Assembly (NCBI GenBank): GCA_026707585.1
Contig: JAPOWQ010000029.1
Span: 293,362 to 357,361 of the forward strand
Length of the DNA stretch: 64,000 nt
Reading direction: 5' to 3'
Source: Chloroflexota bacterium
GTDB lineage: Bacteria; Chloroflexota; UBA11872
Part shown: piece after piece, positions 55,685-64,000 of the stretch
How the letters are laid out: each line of letters begins with the position of its first letter
How positions within the stretch are numbered: the stretch's first letter is position 1
The notes under the pieces: model-generated
What the model was told of the DNA's origin: nothing
Seen by the model: the letters and a program-made list of their open reading frames with translations, nothing else
The model's database searches: none
Position numbers and translations under genes: made by a program

Positions 55685-56140
55685 TCAGTCCGACTCATAG
55701 ACCCACCGGTCGAGTTGCCGGTCATAGTCCAGCACTTCGTCAGGATCGAACCAGTGGGCAATCTCGCGTGCCGCGGTTTCCGGTGAGTCTGACGCGTGAA
55801 CTAGATTGCGCAGACCGGCCAGCGCCAAGTCGCCCCTGATCGTGCCGGCCGCGGCCTCGTGCGGCCGGGTGGATCCAACCATCGCGCGAACCACGGCAAT
55901 GGCCTCGGGGCCTTCCAGAACGACGGTAACGACAGGTCCGCTTTGCAGATGGGCAACCAGACCATCGAAGAAGAACTTCCCCTCGTGCTCGGCGTAATGC
56001 TCGCTCGCCTGCTCGCCGCTCGCGGCCACCAGCTTCAGCCCAATCAGCCGCAGCCCGCGCTGTTCGAACCGCTGAAGAATCTGCATCGCGATCCCGCGCT
56101 GCAGGGCGTCGGGCTTCAGCAGGACTAAGGTCCGTTCCAT
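55685..56140 (-). CDS. ndk: Nucleoside diphosphate kinase
   Basis: 151 residues from the ATG at 56140, which has AGAGGA a few bases upstream; the open frame extends 16 codons farther without support. MERTLVLLKPDALQRG carries the conserved Lys, and the phosphorylated His115 lies in RNLVHASDSPE. It balances nucleoside triphosphate pools. It sits ahead of sucC, and the nucleotide product of SucCD may be exchanged through it. The C-terminus (WFDPDEVLDYDRQLDRWVYE) is longer than in E. coli but normal for this group. Confidence 0.96.
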   Translation of the reverse strand: MERTLVLLKPDALQRGIAMQILQRFEQRGLRLIGLKLVAASGEQASEHYAEHEGKFFFDGLVAHLQSGPVVTVVLEGPEAIAVVRAMVGSTRPHEAAAGTIRGDLALAGLRNLVHASDSPETAAREIAHWFDPDEVLDYDRQLDRWVYESD

Positions 56141-56168
56141 TCGGAATCCTCTCTTCGGACGCCCATGG

Positions 56169-56516
56169 TCAGGCGTCAGGTTCGGCATTTGCCGCGAGCA
56201 GATTGGTCAACCCGTCGCGAACGCTGTCCACGTCCATTTCGAGACCGCCGACCACGACGGCCTGCCAATGTCCCGATCGCATGGCCAGGCACTGCGTGTC
56301 CTCGGTCACGAACCAGATCTCGACAATCTCGCCGAGTCCCATCGTCTCCACCGCTTGCTCCATCGTGGCGATGCTGGCAGAGAGCAGGCCGGGGCCGACC
56401 GGTCCACCGCGTCCACCCAGGTCGCCCGTCGGAATCTCGCCAGCCCTCCATACCGCGGCGCCGGTGACACCGGACAGCCGCTGGATTCCCTCATGGAGGT
56501 CTGAGGCGGGCATCAA
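56169..56516 (-). CDS. Roadblock/LC7-type small protein
   Basis: 115 residues. SDLHEGIQRLSGVTGAAVWR, then ASIATMEQAVETMGLGEIVE and AVVVGGLEMDVDSVRDGLTN follow the Roadblock/LC7 alpha/beta fold (helix, strands, TMEQA-like helix). Prokaryotic members usually regulate small GTPases of the MglA type. No GTPase is encoded nearby. Its start overlaps the stop of the TPR gene by 4 bp, so the two are co-translated. The Roadblock identification is by fold pattern. Confidence 0.68.
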   Translation of the reverse strand: MMPASDLHEGIQRLSGVTGAAVWRAGEIPTGDLGGRGGPVGPGLLSASIATMEQAVETMGLGEIVEIWFVTEDTQCLAMRSGHWQAVVVGGLEMDVDSVRDGLTNLLAANAEPDA

Positions 56517-57943
56517 CCCTCCGATCGGCCGGCGACATTCGCAGCCCGCAAGTAGGCATCCGCAGCGGCCTGGGGCCGGCCGGTTTGCATGTAGTGGTCG
56601 CCCAATAGTTTCCAGGCGGAACTTCGGAGGTCGCGATGCGCCACAGCTTCCAACAGCAGCCCGTCAACACGCGACACGTCGGGATCATTTGCCGTGACGA
56701 TGTCCGTCAACACGCGCTCGGCTTCCCGCCAGTCCGAGCGCTCAATCAGGTGACGCGCCCAGTCAAACGTCGAAAAGGACGCACCTGCCGCGGGCTCGTC
56801 CTCAGGCGCGTTAGAGTCCGACGCGCCCTCTGGGCCGGCGGGGAGCATCTCGTCCGCCGATGGCTCTTCCGTGTCCGTCAATTCGGGCTCCTCGGAACCC
56901 TCATCGCGACGCAGCTGCTCGGGCGCGGCGGCTGCTTCCTCGCCGGTGAGCGGAACGCTGCCGGCCGCCTCTCCCTGAACCCGGGATCCCAGGAGTGCAT
57001 TCTCCGGTGGCGACGGCTGGACCTGATCCGCGGCTTCACCTGGCATCTCGGCCTGGCCGCGCCCACCCGCATCCTCCTGGGCGCTCGCCGGGGCGGGATC
57101 CGAGTCCAGCGAAGCTCCCGAATGAAGTCCATCGGCAGGTGACGGAACGGCCGCCGTCTCGACGGTCCCGTTGGATTGACCGAGAATCTCCGCCGGCAAG
57201 GTGATATCCGCCACGTCCGGCAGCACCAGGCGATGGACTTCCAGGGTACCCAGCAGTTCACGGGCTTCCCGAAATTCGGGATCGATCCGCCCGATTCGAT
57301 CCAACAACTCCTGGCCCTCGGCCGTGCGTCCCCGCTCAGAGAGGATGTGAGCACGCATCACGGCGGCGCGGACGCACTCCTCGGCCTGATCGGCGACCAC
57401 GCGGCATTCGGCTTCGCAGGCGGAGAGCCGCCCCAGGCGCCACAACGCCTCGGCCAGCGTCAGCCGGACATCCACCCGCTCCGGGCTCTCGTTCACGGCG
57501 GTACGGGCGTGACGCTCCGCCAGGTCCGGCCAGCCGCAGTTGAGGTGTACGCGTGCCAGGACCGCGGCGCTCGTATCCAGCGAATCGGCCTGCACATTCA
57601 GGACTTCGAGAGCGGACTCCAGAACCCCCGGGTCGCCGGGAATGAGTTCCACCGCCTGTCGTGCGGCCATGCGGGCGCGGTCCATGTCGCCTCGACGCTG
57701 AAACAGGCGGGCTTGAATGGCGCGCGCCTCCGCGTTGGCAGGCTCCGCGGAGGCAACGGCGCGAAGGTCGTCCAGCGCCGCATCGGTGTCGTTTGCCCGT
57801 TCGGCTAGCAGGGCCCGCACCAGCCGCGCGGGAGGGTAGCTCGCAAACTCGGCAAGCAGCCGTTCCGCGATGGACCCGGCCAGCGCCGAATCGCCAGCAG
57901 CCAGCGCCTGACGCGCCAGGCAGGCGGCCTCGCTTGGTCGCAT
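56513..57943 (-). CDS. Tetratricopeptide-repeat protein
   Basis: 476 residues. Residues 1-235 are helical TPR-like repeats (AEPANAEARAIQARLFQRRG, then VLARVHLNCGWPDLAERHAR and MRAHILSERGRTAEGQELLD). A long acidic, Pro/Ala/Glu-rich linker follows (about 260-390), and a final repeat near the C-terminus (SSAWKLLGDHYMQTGRPQAA). It has no signal peptide. It is probably a scaffold for the coupled Roadblock protein encoded just after it. It starts one base after the M16 peptidase stop, so the three genes form an operon. Confidence 0.8.
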   Translation of the reverse strand: MRPSEAACLARQALAAGDSALAGSIAERLLAEFASYPPARLVRALLAERANDTDAALDDLRAVASAEPANAEARAIQARLFQRRGDMDRARMAARQAVELIPGDPGVLESALEVLNVQADSLDTSAAVLARVHLNCGWPDLAERHARTAVNESPERVDVRLTLAEALWRLGRLSACEAECRVVADQAEECVRAAVMRAHILSERGRTAEGQELLDRIGRIDPEFREARELLGTLEVHRLVLPDVADITLPAEILGQSNGTVETAAVPSPADGLHSGASLDSDPAPASAQEDAGGRGQAEMPGEAADQVQPSPPENALLGSRVQGEAAGSVPLTGEEAAAAPEQLRRDEGSEEPELTDTEEPSADEMLPAGPEGASDSNAPEDEPAAGASFSTFDWARHLIERSDWREAERVLTDIVTANDPDVSRVDGLLLEAVAHRDLRSSAWKLLGDHYMQTGRPQAAADAYLRAANVAGRSEG

Positions 57944-57944
57944 T

Positions 57945-59234
57945 TCAAACGGCGCCTTTCAGCACCAATTCCGTGGGAATCTGAACGTTGTCGCGCAGCG
58001 GTCCGGCGACGGCGATCAGTGGCCAGTCCTGGGCCAGGCAGGCTCGGGCGCACGCGTTGACGTCGCTGCGAGTCACAGCGCGCACTCGCTCGATCAGTGC
58101 GCCCGGTGCCAGCGGGGTCGGCTCCAGCGCCTGCTCGCGGGCATACCAGGCAGCAACAACCGCGGAGTCCTCCAGGGATCGAACCATGCCGCCGACGCTA
58201 TAGGCGCGGGCTCGGTCGAATTCGTCCTTCGTAACGCCGCGGTCAGCGACGTCGCACAATTCGCCCAGAATGATCTCGATGGCCTTTGTCACCTGGTCCG
58301 GATCGGTTGCGCCGTCAATCGACAGAACACCCCGTTCGCCGCAATGCCCAACATCCGCGCCGATGTCGTACGCCAGACCGTGCCGTTCGCGTAGCTCCAG
58401 CACCAGCCGCGCGCCAAAGCCGGCGCCCAGCACCGCACCCAACAACTCCAACGCATAACGGTGACGACTGGACCGGCCTGGCGTAAACCCGGCGATGGAA
58501 AAGTACGCCTGCTCGGCCTCGCGCCGAATGATCTGGCTTCTTGCCGACGGCTGGCCGTTCGCATGGAAGACGGGATAGACCTCGCGGGAGCCCGCGGGCG
58601 CCGAACCAAAGGCGTCGGAGAGCAAGTCCAACGCCGCCGCCGGATCCAGCGCGCCCGCCACGCTTACGATCGTGTTTCGGCCGGCAAACATCGCGGCAGC
58701 ACGCCGGAGCAGGGCGTCGCGAGTCAAGGACCGCACGGTGGTCGCCGTGCCGGCGATTTCGCGGCCGAAGGGATGGTTCGGCCACAGACGACCCAGCACC
58801 GAACGGCGGGCGGCCTCCTCCGGCAGGTCGTCGAGCATCCCCAACTCGTCAAGGATGACCGTGCGTTCCTTTTCAATCTCGTCTGGGTCCATGGTGGGCT
58901 CATGCACCATGGGCGCCACGACCTCGAGCGCCGCCGGCCACGCCTCGGCAAGTACCTTGGCACCCACGACCGTCAGTTCAGGTTCGGTCGCCGCACTGAT
59001 CTGACCACCCAGCCGCTCGATCGCACTGGCAAACGCGCCGGGTTCGTGCGAGGGGTGGCGAAACAGCATATGTTCAACGAAGTGCGTAACCCCGCTTAAT
59101 TCGGCCGGCTCGCTGCCCGATCCGGCTCGTGAGGCCACATGCAGGCTCACCGCCGCGGTGTGAGGAACAGCAGTTGCGGCGAGATGAACGCCATTTGGCA
59201 GCGTGCGGCCGGTCGCCGTCAACGCGGCGGGCAT
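57945..59234 (-). CDS. M16 family zinc metallopeptidase
   Basis: 429 residues. The inverted zinc motif is HFVEH at residues 51-55 with further ligands in EIEKERTVILDEL. The second M16 half follows (AYFSIAGFTPGRSSRHRYAL, then GLAYDIGADVGHCGERGVLS). It has the size of bacterial processing-protease-like M16B peptidases, with no signal peptide. It leads the operon with the TPR and Roadblock genes. Confidence 0.92.
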   Translation of the reverse strand: MPAALTATGRTLPNGVHLAATAVPHTAAVSLHVASRAGSGSEPAELSGVTHFVEHMLFRHPSHEPGAFASAIERLGGQISAATEPELTVVGAKVLAEAWPAALEVVAPMVHEPTMDPDEIEKERTVILDELGMLDDLPEEAARRSVLGRLWPNHPFGREIAGTATTVRSLTRDALLRRAAAMFAGRNTIVSVAGALDPAAALDLLSDAFGSAPAGSREVYPVFHANGQPSARSQIIRREAEQAYFSIAGFTPGRSSRHRYALELLGAVLGAGFGARLVLELRERHGLAYDIGADVGHCGERGVLSIDGATDPDQVTKAIEIILGELCDVADRGVTKDEFDRARAYSVGGMVRSLEDSAVVAAWYAREQALEPTPLAPGALIERVRAVTRSDVNACARACLAQDWPLIAVAGPLRDNVQIPTELVLKGAV

Positions 59235-59265
59235 CGAAGCGGCGGAGAGCCCGGCGGCCGCGCCG

Positions 59266-59394
59266 CTACGACGTCTGACGCGACCGTCGGCGGGCAGGCG
59301 TGCTGTCGGCTTCGCGTTCAGCCTTACGACGCAGGCGGCCGCGTTTCTTGGTGCGGCGGTGCTTGCGCCAAGCCACGCGCTTACGCTTGTTCAA
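59266..59394 (-). CDS. Tiny basic protein, ribosome-associated type (AURKAIP1/COX24-like pattern)
   Basis: 42 residues if started at the TTG at 59394: LNKRKRVAWRKHRRTKKRGR, then LRRKAEREADSTP. The K-K-R-x-x-W-R-K-H-R-R pattern resembles the short basic COX24/AURKAIP1-like proteins found in many Chloroflexota and other bacteria, considered ribosome-associated. No clear ribosome site was found, but the composition differs strongly from shadows. It lies 31 bp ahead of the M16 gene on the same strand. Confidence 0.55.
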   Translation of the reverse strand: MNKRKRVAWRKHRRTKKRGRLRRKAEREADSTPARRRSRQTS

Positions 59395-59499
59395 CGGAGG
59401 CGTTCGCCCAGATCTGGGTGACCAAAGGTTAGACAAGATGATAGCAGGAACGTCGTTGCGCTCTGCTACCCTGCCGCCCCGAAGGAGCAAGGCCCAACC

Positions 59500-60267
59500 A
59501 TGAAACTGTCCGCGCAGGTACGACTGGCTCCAGGTTACTCGGTCGCCGAGCGGATTGACTGTCTGGCCGCCGCCGGCTACGAAGCTGTCGAAATCCACAG
59601 TGACGCGGTTGAAGAGGTTGCGGCTTACCGCAGCGCGCTCTCGTCGGCCGGCATCCCGGCCATGAGCATGTGTCCGGCCGGCCGGAGCCTGGACCTCGTG
59701 GCGGACGAATACTCGCAGCGTCGGCGAATCGACCAGACGCGGCGCGCTCTTGATGCCTGCAACGAACTGGGCATCACGGCGTTGATCTCGGTGCCGGTGC
59801 GCGGTGCGCTGCCGGCCGACACCGTCGCCCAGGATCAGGCGGACAGCTACGTCCGCGCCCTGGAGCACCTGGCGCCCCACGCGGAAGCCGCTGGCGTGAC
59901 CATCACGGTCGAGCCGCTCAATCGCTACGAAATGCACCTGATCAACACCGTCGCCGACGGCATCGCCATCGCCGAGCGCGTCGGCAGCGCCAGCGTGAAA
60001 GTCCTGGCCGACGTCTTTCACATGAACATCGAGGAAGACAACCTGCCCGCAAGCATTCGAGCGGCGGGCGATTGGATCGGGCACGTGCACTTCGCCGACA
60101 ACCAGCGAGCGCATCCCGGCACGGGCTCGCTCGACTTCGCCGCGATCTACGCGGCGCTGCGCGACATTGGCTACACCGGATCAACGGCCCTGGAGTGCAG
60201 GATGCGTGGCGACGCGGCCGAGGCCTTGCGCCAGTGCGCCGTGTACCTGCGCACGGCGCGCGGCTGA
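59500..60267 (+). CDS. Xylose-isomerase-like TIM-barrel protein (sugar phosphate isomerase/epimerase or hydroxypyruvate isomerase type)
   Basis: 255 residues with GAAGGAG upstream of the ATG. An AP-endonuclease-2 type TIM barrel is seen: YEAVEIHSD, then TVEPLNRYEMHLINTVADG, VKVLADVFHMNIEED, WIGHVHFADNQRAHPGTGSL and TALECRM. The Glu, Asp, His and Glu are the usual divalent-metal ligands. Substrates in this family include hydroxypyruvate, tagatose and inositol derivatives. It begins the plus-strand operon that continues with heptose kinase and nucleotidyltransferase genes; the link in chemistry is unclear. Confidence 0.85.
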   Translation: MKLSAQVRLAPGYSVAERIDCLAAAGYEAVEIHSDAVEEVAAYRSALSSAGIPAMSMCPAGRSLDLVADEYSQRRRIDQTRRALDACNELGITALISVPVRGALPADTVAQDQADSYVRALEHLAPHAEAAGVTITVEPLNRYEMHLINTVADGIAIAERVGSASVKVLADVFHMNIEEDNLPASIRAAGDWIGHVHFADNQRAHPGTGSLDFAAIYAALRDIGYTGSTALECRMRGDAAEALRQCAVYLRTARG

Positions 60268-60270
60268 TAA

Positions 60271-61296
60271 ATGGGGGCCGACGGCCCAACCATTAGCTCC
60301 GAGCGCGCCGCCGAAATCTTCAATCGTGCGGCCGGCAAGCGCGCCATCGTGCTCGGCGACATGGTGGTCGACGAGCACATCATCGGTTCGGCCAGGCGCC
60401 TCTCCCGCGAGGCGCCACTTCCCGTAATCGAGGAGCACGAGCGCGTTCTCGTTCCAGGCGCCGCCACCAATGTGGCCACCAACCTTCGCGGTCTGGGGTG
60501 CCGGGTCGCCGTGGCCGGCCTCGTTGGTGCCGACGCCATGGCCGTTCGTCTCGGTGAACAGCTCGCGACGCGGGGGATTGAAACCGACGGCCTGATTCGC
60601 GACGTGGATCGAACCACCGCCGTCAAGCTGCGCATCTGGGCCGGTGGCGACCGACAGCGACCCCAAAGCATGATTGCGCGCGTGGACTCGGTAGACCGCG
60701 CGCCGGTCAAGCGCGCGTCCGCTGACGCCATGGCCTCATTCCTTGCCGCCGCCATCCCCGAGGCCGATGCGCTCGTGATCTCGGACTACGAAGCCGGGGT
60801 CGTGAGTTCGTCCGTGCTGCAGGCCGCGCTGCCCTCGGCGCGCGCGGCCGGGTTGGTGATAACGGCCGACGCGCATGGCCAGCTCGCCAGATTCCACCAC
60901 GCCACCCTGCTCACGCCCAACCAGCCGGAGGCCGAGGCCGAACTCGGTCGCGAGATCACATCCGTGACCGACGCGCTGGCCGCCGCCGGCGAACTTCGGG
61001 AGGCGATTGAAGTCGAAGCGGTCCTCGTCACGCTCGGAGCGGCCGGAATGGCCCTGGATGCCGGCGACCGTGGGCGCGCTTGCATCCCCGCCGCCGTCGC
61101 TGGCCGGGTCGCGGATCCAACCGGCGCTGGCGACACCGTGGCCGCGACCATGACCACCGCGATTCTTGGCGGCGCCACGCCCTGCGAGGCTGCTTTGCTT
61201 TCGGCACTGGCGGCACGCATTGTCGTGCGACAGCTTGGGGTCGCCGTGGTGTCGGCCGACCAGATCGTCAGCGAGGCCGGTGACGACGACACCTGA
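60271..61296 (+). CDS. D-glycero-beta-D-manno-heptose-7-phosphate kinase (HldE kinase domain type)
   Basis: 341 residues. This is a PfkB/ribokinase-type kinase: GKRAIVLGDMVVDEHIIGSA then RRLSREAPLPV, which is diagnostic of the RfaE1/HldE kinase domain; GAATNVATNLRGLG; and the anion hole with catalytic base DPTGAGDT (282-289, Asp288). It phosphorylates heptose 7-phosphate at C1. It starts 3 bp after the previous stop and overlaps the following nucleotidyltransferase gene by 17 bp. In many bacteria the two activities are fused as HldE; here they are split but coupled. Confidence 0.92.
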   Translation: MGADGPTISSERAAEIFNRAAGKRAIVLGDMVVDEHIIGSARRLSREAPLPVIEEHERVLVPGAATNVATNLRGLGCRVAVAGLVGADAMAVRLGEQLATRGIETDGLIRDVDRTTAVKLRIWAGGDRQRPQSMIARVDSVDRAPVKRASADAMASFLAAAIPEADALVISDYEAGVVSSSVLQAALPSARAAGLVITADAHGQLARFHHATLLTPNQPEAEAELGREITSVTDALAAAGELREAIEVEAVLVTLGAAGMALDAGDRGRACIPAAVAGRVADPTGAGDTVAATMTTAILGGATPCEAALLSALAARIVVRQLGVAVVSADQIVSEAGDDDT

Positions 61297-61780
61297 GGCC
61301 GACCTGGTATTGCCCCGCGACCTCCCGGATTGGGCTTCGCGCCAGCGTGCCTCCGGCCGCCGGCTGGTGCTTACCAACGGCTGCTTCGACTTGATTCATC
61401 CGGGTCACGTCGCCCTCGTGCGTGGCGCCGCCGCCTTCGGTGACCGGCTGGTTGTCGGCGTCAACAGCGACGCCGGCGTCCGCAAGCTCAAGGGTCCCCA
61501 TCGGCCCCTCATGCCCCTGGCGGACCGGCTCGCGGTTCTGCGCGCACTGCGCTGGATAGCGGCTGTCACGCCGTTTCACGAGGAGACCGCCGACCGGCTA
61601 ATCGAGCTGCTGCGACCATCGCATTATGTCAAGGGAGCGGACTACGATGCCGCCACCGGTGGCCGCGCGCTTCCCGAGTCCGCCACCCTCCACCGCCTGG
61701 GAATCCCCGCCGAATTTGTCCCCCTCGCGCCGGGCCATGCCTCCAGCGAATTGATCGCACGGAGCCGTCGAGCGACGTGA
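61280..61780 (+). CDS. D-glycero-beta-D-manno-heptose 1-phosphate adenylyltransferase (HldE transferase domain type)
   Basis: 166 residues from the GTG at 61280, inside the end of the kinase gene. LVLTNGCFDLIHPGH (His40-x-x-His43) is the nucleotidyltransferase signature, followed by VVGVNSDAGVRKLKG, then ALRWIAAVTPFHEETADRLI and VKGADYDAATGGRALPE. It forms ADP-heptose (RfaE2 type). Its stop overlaps the GTG of murJ by 4 bp, so kinase, transferase and flippase are one translational unit. Confidence 0.92.
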   Translation: MTTTPEADLVLPRDLPDWASRQRASGRRLVLTNGCFDLIHPGHVALVRGAAAFGDRLVVGVNSDAGVRKLKGPHRPLMPLADRLAVLRALRWIAAVTPFHEETADRLIELLRPSHYVKGADYDAATGGRALPESATLHRLGIPAEFVPLAPGHASSELIARSRRAT

Positions 61781-63357
61781 ACAAGGCCACTACCAGGCGT
61801 GTGGCCGTGGCCGCCGCGCTGGTCGCGGCGGGCAACATCCTCAGCCGGCTCCTGGGCTTCGTCCGCGAGCCCGTCATCGCCGCGCTGTTCGGCGCCTCCG
61901 GGGCAACCGACGCGTTCGAAGTTGCCACGCGTCTGCCGCAACTCGTCCACGAACTCGTGATCGGCGGCGCAGTCTCCGGGGTGCTGATTCCCCTGTTCAG
62001 CGAGATGACGGCTGACGACCGTCGGTTGGCGGGGACCTTCTCGTCCCTCATTGCGTCGGTCGGAGTTGCATTGATCGGCGTAACGGTCGTCCTGGTTGCG
62101 CTGGCCGATCCGTTGGTGGCCGCCGCCGCACCGGGATTGCCCGTCGAAACACGCGACCTGGCGGTGGTCATGACGCGCATCACCCTTCCGGCGGTGCTGT
62201 TTCTCGGACTATCCGCGGTTACCGCGGCCAGGCTCTATGCCCGCGATCGCTACGCCGCACCGTCATTTGCACCGGCATCGCTCAACGGGACGCTGATCGT
62301 GCTGGCTCTGGCGCTCACGCCCGCCGTTGGACCCGTCGGCGTGGCCGTCGGTTATTTGGCGGGCGCCGGAGCGCACCTGCTCGTCCAGCTTCCGGCCCTG
62401 GCCCGGGACGGCGTCCGAATAACGGCGCCGGCGTGGCGAGGCAACCCCGATACGGCCCGCGCCCTGCGTCTCTATCTCCCAATCGCCGCCGGGCTCCTGG
62501 TCGCGCAGGCGCTCGTGATCGTGGATACCAACCTCGCGTCGCGTACCGGCGAAGGCAGCCTGGCAATCATGCGGTTTGCCACCCGCCTGCAACAGTTTCC
62601 ACTGGGACTGATCGGTTCCGCGATTGCCCTCGCATTCCTTCCCGTGCTGGCGCGCCGTGCTCCCGAGGAATCGCGCGACCTGGTCAACGCGGCCGAGTTC
62701 AAGTCCGCGCTCGTGGCCGCCGCGCGGAGCGCCTTCGTCCTCATGGTGCCGATTACCGCGATTCTGACCGTGCTGAGCGTTCCAGTAATTCGTGTGGTCT
62801 ATGAGCGCGGAGCCTTCGATGCGGCCGCCACCGATCTCACGGGTCTCGCCCTGCTGATCTACGCGGTCCAACTTCCCATCACCGTCCTCGACCAGGTATT
62901 CATCGCCGCGTTTTACGCCACCCGCAATACCTTGACGCCGGTGCTGGTCGGCGTCGGGGGCGGGCTGGCATACCTCGTCGCCGCGCTGGCCTTGGTCGAG
63001 CCGTTTGGCGTCTTCGGACTCGTGGCCGCCAATTCAGTCCAGAACAGCCTCCACGGCGCGATCCTGGGCTGGCTTCTGTGGCGTCGACTTGGCGGATTCG
63101 ACGATCCTGGACTCTGGTTCTTTGGCCTCCGCGTGATCGCGGCCGGCGCCCTCGCGGCGGCCGTCGGCCTGGTCGTGCGCGAATGGTCGACCCTGGCGCT
63201 GGAACCTGCGGGCACAGCCGGCTGGCGCGTGCTGTTCGTGAGCGGCGCGGGCATCGCGGTCGTCTATGTCGCCGTGCTGGCGTTCCTTCGGGTCCCCGAG
63301 GTGCCGCAACTGGCGCGGCTGCTTCGGAGTCGCCTGCGTACTCAGCGGCCCGTCTAG
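61777..63357 (+). CDS. murJ: Lipid II flippase MurJ/MviN family
   Basis: 526 residues with about 14 hydrophobic segments. The N-terminus AALVAAGNILSRLLGFVREP and the next segment AALFGASGATDAFEVATRLP are the MviN hallmark, followed by ISG-like AVSGVLIPLFSEM and a loop with charged residues (GEGSLAIMRFATRLQQFPLG). It moves lipid-linked peptidoglycan precursor, or a related lipid-linked sugar, across the membrane. The start GTG overlaps the previous stop. Linkage with heptose genes may point to a surface polymer role as well. Confidence 0.93.
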   Translation: MNKATTRRVAVAAALVAAGNILSRLLGFVREPVIAALFGASGATDAFEVATRLPQLVHELVIGGAVSGVLIPLFSEMTADDRRLAGTFSSLIASVGVALIGVTVVLVALADPLVAAAAPGLPVETRDLAVVMTRITLPAVLFLGLSAVTAARLYARDRYAAPSFAPASLNGTLIVLALALTPAVGPVGVAVGYLAGAGAHLLVQLPALARDGVRITAPAWRGNPDTARALRLYLPIAAGLLVAQALVIVDTNLASRTGEGSLAIMRFATRLQQFPLGLIGSAIALAFLPVLARRAPEESRDLVNAAEFKSALVAAARSAFVLMVPITAILTVLSVPVIRVVYERGAFDAAATDLTGLALLIYAVQLPITVLDQVFIAAFYATRNTLTPVLVGVGGGLAYLVAALALVEPFGVFGLVAANSVQNSLHGAILGWLLWRRLGGFDDPGLWFFGLRVIAAGALAAAVGLVVREWSTLALEPAGTAGWRVLFVSGAGIAVVYVAVLAFLRVPEVPQLARLLRSRLRTQRPV

Positions 63358-63418
63358 CTTGGCCGCCACGGCTGGTCGGCTACGATCAGCGCTCGCACGC
63401 GCCCGTGGGAGTTCTTGA

Positions 63419-64000
63419 ATGGCAGCGATGACCGGCTCCGACGCCGTGGTCCAAAGTTTGATCGCCGAGGGCATTGACCTCGTGTTCGGGATTCCCGGAT
63501 ATCACAGCGAGCACCTCTACGGCCGCCTGATGCAACAGGACAAGATTCGCCACGTCCTGGTGCGGCACGAACAGGGTGCCGGCTACATGGCCATCGGCGC
63601 CGCGCGAGTCACCGGCAAACCCGCCACGATTCTCAGCACCGCCGGCCCCGGCGCTTTGAACGTGGCAACCCCCATGGGGGAGGCCTACGGCGACGGAATC
63701 CCCCTGCTCAACATCATGGCCGAGGACATGTCCGCCTATCTCTATCAGGACAAGGGCATCGTCCACGAGAGCAAGGACCAGTTCGGAGTCTTCAGCCGCC
63801 TCAGCCAGTGGAGCCGTCAGGCCATGTCGCCCGGAGAGATTCCAGGCGCCATCCACGAGGGTCTCCACCGCATGCAGGTCAACCGCCCGCGTCCGGTCGT
63901 CGTCGAAATCCCGGTCGACGTCTTTCAGGGCGAAGGCGAGGTCGCCCTACTTCAAGCGGAAACCCACCAACCGCCGCAAGGCGATCCGACCGACCTGGAG
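63419..64000 (+). CDS. Thiamine-diphosphate enzyme (acetolactate synthase large-subunit-like), 5' part only
   Basis: The frame runs from the ATG at 63419 (GGGAG upstream) off the window edge after 194 codons. The N-terminal ThDP-binding domain is clear: TGSDAVVQSLIAEGIDLVFG, then IPGYHSEHLY, catalytic Glu in LVRHEQGAGYMAIGAARVTG and STAGPGALNVATPMGEAYGD. This matches the acetolactate synthase/benzoylformate decarboxylase superfamily. The central and C-terminal domains are outside the window, so the exact reaction cannot be given. Confidence 0.88.
   Translation, partial: MAAMTGSDAVVQSLIAEGIDLVFGIPGYHSEHLYGRLMQQDKIRHVLVRHEQGAGYMAIGAARVTGKPATILSTAGPGALNVATPMGEAYGDGIPLLNIMAEDMSAYLYQDKGIVHESKDQFGVFSRLSQWSRQAMSPGEIPGAIHEGLHRMQVNRPRPVVVEIPVDVFQGEGEVALLQAETHQPPQGDPTDLE

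Overview
The window is a high-GC bacterial chromosome segment. The protein style suggests Chloroflexota, perhaps a Dehalococcoidia/SAR202-like or sponge-associated lineage. The signs are Pro/Thr-rich linkers behind lipoprotein signals, dipeptide-type ABC uptake genes beside an enolase-superfamily dehydratase, a Gfo/Idh/MocA oxidoreductase and an M24 peptidase, and a ferredoxin-dependent 2-oxoacid oxidoreductase next to succinyl-CoA ligase. This placement is inferred from gene content only.

1-8722: the 3' end of lgt, an RCC1-repeat/PQQ-type sugar dehydrogenase lipoprotein, a polytopic membrane protein and a fused AAA+/VWA chelatase subunit. Between them lie three decayed fragments (chelatase 5' end, lgt 3' end, dehydrogenase). 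Their order shows an old tandem duplication in which each duplicated gene survived in only one copy. 8767-21559: a P-loop kinase, sugar-acid metabolism genes, a peptide/nickel-type ABC transporter (permeases divergent from the binding protein and two ATPases), an M24 peptidase and an SDR/NmrA-like protein.

21502-50595: a genomic island of about 29 kb in tRNA-Arg(UCU). A perfect 47-bp repeat of the tRNA 3' half flanks it, and a tyrosine recombinase lies beside the intact tRNA. A module of about 0.6 kb with a minus-strand HTH gene occurs three times, each time starting at a copy of the tRNA anticodon-loop core. The island therefore looks built by successive insertions. Cargo includes: a secreted ORFan; a trypsin-like protease followed by a giant HSP90-like ATPase with a C-terminal DUF3883-like nuclease; a PD-(D/E)XK nuclease; an XRE-ImmA protease with an unknown partner; a Panacea-domain protein overlapping a small membrane protein (toxin-antitoxin-like); an FRG protein with a type ISP-like restriction-modification enzyme; a decayed restriction enzyme fragment; an AbiEii-like protein lacking the nucleotidyltransferase residues; and a replication-relaxation protein. 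Between these are GC-rich stretches with decayed or unrecognisable sequence.

50699-64000: ordinary chromosome. On the minus strand are korB-korA, sucD-sucC, ndk, a Roadblock protein, a TPR protein, an M16 peptidase and a tiny basic protein. On the plus strand are a TIM-barrel isomerase, split heptose kinase and nucleotidyltransferase genes, murJ and the start of a ThDP enzyme.

The best candidate for an undescribed system is the protease + HSP90-like ATPase/nuclease pair at 25503-30246, possibly with the nuclease at 30669-31358. The repeated HTH/core modules marking island joints are the most unusual structural feature.
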